From: an uncultured Acidobacteriota bacterium
GTDB taxonomy: Bacteria; Acidobacteriota; Terriglobia; UBA7540
Assembly (NCBI GenBank): GCA_937900045.1
Contig: CALCEB010000058.1
Coordinates: 1-29,209 of the forward strand
Direction of reading: 5' to 3'
DNA: 29,209 bases
Shown: positions 26,603 through 29,209 of the stretch, in pieces
Layout of the letters: every line of letters begins with the position of its first letter
Position numbering within the stretch: position 1 is the stretch's first letter
Notes under the pieces: generated by a model
The model's database searches: none
The model's input: only the letters and a program-made list of their open reading frames with translations
What the model was told of the DNA's origin: nothing
Position numbers and translations under genes: made by a program

Positions 26603-26708
26603 AGCGGGTAGCGCAGAGTTTCGCATCCCAGAAACTCTGCGGCTTTTTCATCTTCGCCAATTCACGAACCGCAGAGTTTGAAGGGCGCAAACTCTGCGCT
26701 ACCCGCTT
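26603..26708. repeat. 106-bp palindromic repeat, copy 1
   Basis: This copy is identical by eye over 106 bp to the one at 28777-28882. Its ends are inverted repeats (AGCGGGTAGCGCAGAGTTT, with the complement at the other end). It contains two hairpins built on GCAGAGTTT / AAACTCTGC, so that motif appears four times in alternating orientation. It lies downstream of the GH1 gene. Confidence 0.95.
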
Positions 26709-26759
26709 TAGCCCGGATGGCGCCGGCTCTACAAGGCAAAGGTATTCAGTCAACGCCGC

Positions 26760-28166
26760 TTAAAGAGAATTTCTTCTCGCGATGTTGCCCAGCATCGCGG
26801 CACTGGGTTTTATGGTTCTCTGTTGAATGGCCCGATTAACCGCTACCATCCCGAACTTAGGTTCGAAGCCGGACATCCACTCGAAGTTATCCAGCAGCGA
26901 CCAGGCCACATAGCCTCGCACATCGACTCCATCGGCAATGGCGCGGTGCAAGCCGACGAGGGCCCGCTGCACGTATTCCATTCGGCGAGAGTCATCCGTG
27001 GTGGCAATTCCGTTTTCCGTCACGATGACAGGCACACCTACTTCCTTGCTTGCATAGCGGACCACATGTTCAACACATTCCGGGTAGAACTCCATGTCAG
27101 TCTGCGTCAGCTCTGTGCCCTGGGGGGGAGGCAAATCCTTTTTGCCCACTAACGACCGCGAATAGGTTTGCACGCCGAGAAAATCGTCTTGCTTTGCAGC
27201 CTCCAGCCACGGGCCATAAACATCAGCCCGTTTTTCCGCCAGATGGCTGTCCGTGGGCGCCGCCTGATCGTCCGACATTGCAAGGGTGAATCCGACAGGC
27301 ATGTTGCTCCGCACAGACTTCATCGCTGTTTTACCCTCGTGGTGTGCGGCGAGCAGACCATCACGAATCTTCTTCCCATCCCCCAGGAAAAAACTGGCGA
27401 ATTCGGGTGTATTGAGTTGCTTACGAATTCTGGTGAGATTCCCCTGTAGCATTTCCAACAGGCTGCTTCCCGGAGGCGTCCCCGGCAGATTTATCCAGTT
27501 CAGCAATTGGGGAATATCCGGTTCATTGAAAGTCGACGCATAGCCCACGAGATCTCCCAGGTGCTTAGTCGCTCTCTCGCAGAAACGCGCGTAAAGACCG
27601 GGCGCGGCCGAATTTTGCCATCCGCCCTTGTAAGCAAACCAGCGTGGGACGGTGAAGTGAGAATAAGTGAGCAGCGGGGTCAATTGATGCTCGCGGCAAG
27701 CGGCTAGCATGCGCCGGTAATGTTCCAACTCCGCTCTTGAAAAGAACCCCTCTTCCGGCTCAATACGTGACCATTCCAGAGAAAAGCGATATGCGTTGAA
27801 CCCGAGATCGGCCAACATGCTGATGTCCTGCGGATAGAGGTGGTAGTGATCGCAGGCATCGCCCGATGGCTCTTTGAACAGGCTCTCCGGAAGGTGCTCC
27901 ACCAACCAGAGGTCACTGCTGGTATTGTTGCCTTCCACCTGGTGTCCCGCGGTTGCGCAGCCCCACAGAAAATTTCCGGGGAAAGCTTTGGACTTGTCGG
28001 CCGGGCCGGAAGCATCCGACGTAGATGGCGTGTCGCGGTTCGAAGACATTGCGATGGATCCGGTTCCGATCATTCCCACGGCCGCAGCGGAAACGCTCTG
28101 CAATAAGGTGCGCCGGGTAATGGGCTTCGATGTCGATTCAGAAAGTGGTGGTCGAGCTTTTCTCAT
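26760..28166 (-). CDS. GH1 family beta-glucosidase-like enzyme with Tat signal
   Basis: This 468-residue protein is a GH1 enzyme (beta-glucosidase, beta-galactosidase or beta-fucosidase type). After a twin-arginine signal (ITRRTLLQSVSAAAVG, 16-31) the barrel starts at FPGNFLWGCATAGHQVEG. The catalytic acid/base is Glu215 in STFNEP and the nucleophile Glu384 in IVTENGI; WSLLDNFEW follows, as in the family. The unannotated stretch from 28166 to 28250 is open, but ATG 28166 has GGAGA 7 nt before it and gives a normal Tat signal. Most GH1 enzymes are cytoplasmic, so an exported one is less usual. It stands apart from the fucosidase operon, convergent with the MaoC-2 gene, and may serve the same glycan. 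The sugar specificity cannot be told from the sequence. Confidence 0.93.
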   Translation of the reverse strand: MRKARPPLSESTSKPITRRTLLQSVSAAAVGMIGTGSIAMSSNRDTPSTSDASGPADKSKAFPGNFLWGCATAGHQVEGNNTSSDLWLVEHLPESLFKEPSGDACDHYHLYPQDISMLADLGFNAYRFSLEWSRIEPEEGFFSRAELEHYRRMLAACREHQLTPLLTYSHFTVPRWFAYKGGWQNSAAPGLYARFCERATKHLGDLVGYASTFNEPDIPQLLNWINLPGTPPGSSLLEMLQGNLTRIRKQLNTPEFASFFLGDGKKIRDGLLAAHHEGKTAMKSVRSNMPVGFTLAMSDDQAAPTDSHLAEKRADVYGPWLEAAKQDDFLGVQTYSRSLVGKKDLPPPQGTELTQTDMEFYPECVEHVVRYASKEVGVPVIVTENGIATTDDSRRMEYVQRALVGLHRAIADGVDVRGYVAWSLLDNFEWMSGFEPKFGMVAVNRAIQQRTIKPSAAMLGNIARRNSL

Positions 28167-28336
28167 GTCGCATTCTCCGTGGTAATCCGGAATTTCCGTT
28201 TTTGCCTCCCGACAAAACCGGCAACATACACCCGACCGCCGCTGATTCACCCAAAAGTAACATTTTTAAATTGCTTGACAGGTGTTCAGATAGTCCGGAT
28301 AGCCGCATGCGCGCGTTGAGGGCTCGCACTGCGGCT

Positions 28337-28360
28337 CCGGTCACAACTCTGGGTGACCGG
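28337..28360. other. Perfect hairpin upstream of the GH1 gene
   Basis: CCGGTCAC and GTGACCGG form an 8-bp stem with an 8-nt loop. It lies about 170 bp upstream of the GH1 start and about 30 bp before the IS630 end-like sequence. It could be an operator or a terminator without T-run. Confidence 0.5.
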
Positions 28361-28386
28361 GAATACAACCTCCATTGCCGGGATTG

Positions 28387-28776
28387 GTGGTAGTGTCCCA
28401 CAATCTGGTGTAGCGTGTGTAAACTATTTCGATGGCCGCCGAGGGCAGGTTGAGCCAGGAGATCACCCACGCCCTGGATATTTCCCGGCCCACCGTGCAA
28501 TTGTGGCGGGCGCGTTTTCTGGCGCTTCGATTGCCGGGTCTGGAAAGGGACGCTCCCTGGCCGGGCCGAATCCCAAGCCTTTCGCCTCGCCAATCCAGAC
28601 CGTCGTCGAAGCGCCCCTGCATTCGAGGCCCTCCAATGCTACCCATTGGTCGGTCCGGAGCATGGCCGGGGCACAAGGGATCAGTCGCATGGCGGTGCAG
28701 CGCATTTGGAAACAGCACAACCTCAAGCCGCATTTGGTCAAGACCTTCAAGCTCAGTCGAGACCAACATTTTCTGG
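28387..28776 (+). pseudogene. IS630-family transposase remnant, N-terminal region
   Basis: Translated pieces match the DNA-binding N-terminal half of IS630-type transposases. In one frame from 28432 is AAEGRLSQEITHALDIS, then RPTVQLWRARFLALRLPGL. After a frameshift near 28570-28590 another frame gives NATHWSVRSMAGAQGIS, VQRIWKQHNLKPHL and KTFKLSRDQHFLE. The remnant stops at 28776, where a 106-bp palindromic repeat begins; the DDE catalytic part is not found after it. The sequence TAGTGTCCCACAATCTGG at 28390-28407 may be the outer end of the element. The very start of the protein is also missing. Inactive. Confidence 0.8.
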
Positions 28777-28882
28777 AGCGGGTAGCGCAGAGTTTCGCAT
28801 CCCAGAAACTCTGCGGCTTTTTCATCTTCGCCAATTCACGAACCGCAGAGTTTGAAGGGCGCAAACTCTGCGCTACCCGCTT
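28777..28882. repeat. 106-bp palindromic repeat, copy 2
   Basis: This is identical by eye to 26603-26708 and in the same orientation, 2174 bp further on. It marks the abrupt end of the IS630 transposase remnant. The two copies flank the GH1 gene. Confidence 0.95.
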
Positions 28883-29179
28883 AAAGCTGCCCTTCGCCTG
28901 CGTCTTCTCAAACGCCAGGCGAAACTGATAGAAACGGTGATCGGGGAGCTTCAGGCGATTGAAGACTGAGCGCGCGATCCAGCCCCGGCAATCGTTGGTG
29001 CCAAGCTGGCGATCCTCAACCACCATGACGCGGCAATCGGGAATCTCGATCCGCACCTGGCAGGGTGAGACCAGAATCCCGAAGTAGGTCATGGCGGCTT
29101 CGGGCCAATGCTGGAAGCGCTCGGCGAGGGTGCGCTCGTAGCCGGCCTCAACGGCGTAATACCTGAATCCGGCGCATTC
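28883..29179 (-). other. Unidentified ORF fragment at the right edge
   Basis: A minus-strand open frame follows a TGA at 29180-29182 and runs for about 99 codons into the 106-bp repeat. Text such as MTYFGILVSPCQVRIEIPD, MVVEDRQLGTNDCRGWIARS and FYQFRLAFEKTQ looks like real protein, but I do not recognise the family. It is truncated by the repeat on one side, and the frame upstream is closed. A short plus-strand frame over the same bases (ending at the TGA near 28967) also reads fairly well, so even the strand is uncertain. Confidence 0.3.
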
Positions 29180-29209
29180 TCAGAGGCGGGACGGCGTCTC
29201 GGTCGCGGA

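Larger units (their letters stand above)
26315..26759. other. Repeat-rich intergenic region between MaoC-2 and GH1 genes
   Basis: This 445-bp stretch separates two convergent genes and has no supportable CDS. It holds a 110-bp palindromic element with target duplication (26458-26567), one copy of a 106-bp palindromic repeat (26603-26708), and a short palindrome-like stretch at 26710-26732. An open frame on the minus strand (26541-26753) consists largely of these repeats. Confidence 0.75.

Noticed and set aside
26450..26710. Possible CRISPR array from repeated GCAGAGTTT and GCGCCG motifs
   Set aside because: The motifs alternate in orientation within palindromes; there are no regularly spaced direct repeats with unique spacers and no cas genes.
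26541..26753. Minus-strand ORF of 70 residues with a near copy inside another ORF at 28463-29092
   Set aside because: The shared protein text comes from the two identical 106-bp palindromic DNA repeats, not from related genes.

Overview
The window looks like a chromosomal stretch of an acidobacterium, probably class Terriglobia (Solibacter/Bryobacter-like). The evidence is indirect: an Oar-like TonB receptor with an N-terminal carboxypeptidase-regulatory-like domain and an LNGRNF plug motif, no SusD partner, very long TPR proteins, and many secreted glycosidases with twin-arginine (Tat) signals. There is no rRNA, tRNA or marker gene, so the taxonomy is an inference.

Layout. (1) Positions 1-2000 hold the C-terminal half of a decayed Tn3-family transposase. 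It has an in-frame stop, a frameshift and a 314-bp MITE-like insertion with 16-bp perfect terminal inverted repeats and a 9-bp target duplication. Positions 2001-2524 hold no gene. (2) Positions 2525-20530, all on the minus strand, form a polysaccharide-utilisation-like locus. Read in the direction of transcription it encodes three different GH29 alpha-L-fucosidases, a GH38-like protein, a TPR protein, the TonB receptor (own promoter), a second longer TPR protein and a GHL6/GH151-like glycosidase. (3) Positions 20756-26314 form a divergent catabolic module. To the left run a Gfo/Idh/MocA oxidoreductase and a solute-binding-protein-like protein without a signal peptide. To the right run an IclR regulator, a MaoC hydratase (ATGA overlap with iclR), a CaiB/BaiF CoA-transferase and a second MaoC protein whose catalytic His position is Val. 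(4) Positions 26315-29209 hold repeats, a Tat-exported GH1 beta-glucosidase on the minus strand, an IS630-type transposase remnant and an unidentified ORF fragment.

How it may work together (inference): fucose-containing glycan is trimmed in the periplasm by GH29, GHL6/GH151, GH38-like and GH1 enzymes after uptake through the TonB receptor. The TPR proteins would be envelope scaffolds. The IclR-controlled module would process a downstream sugar or acid through a CoA-thioester route; its substrate cannot be told from the sequence, and it need not belong to fucose metabolism.

The main points of interest are the CoA-transferase/MaoC/SBP-like module, the loss of expected catalytic or metal residues in MaoC-2 and the GH38-like protein, the paired TPR proteins around the TonB receptor, and three families of non-coding palindromic elements, two with clear target duplications.
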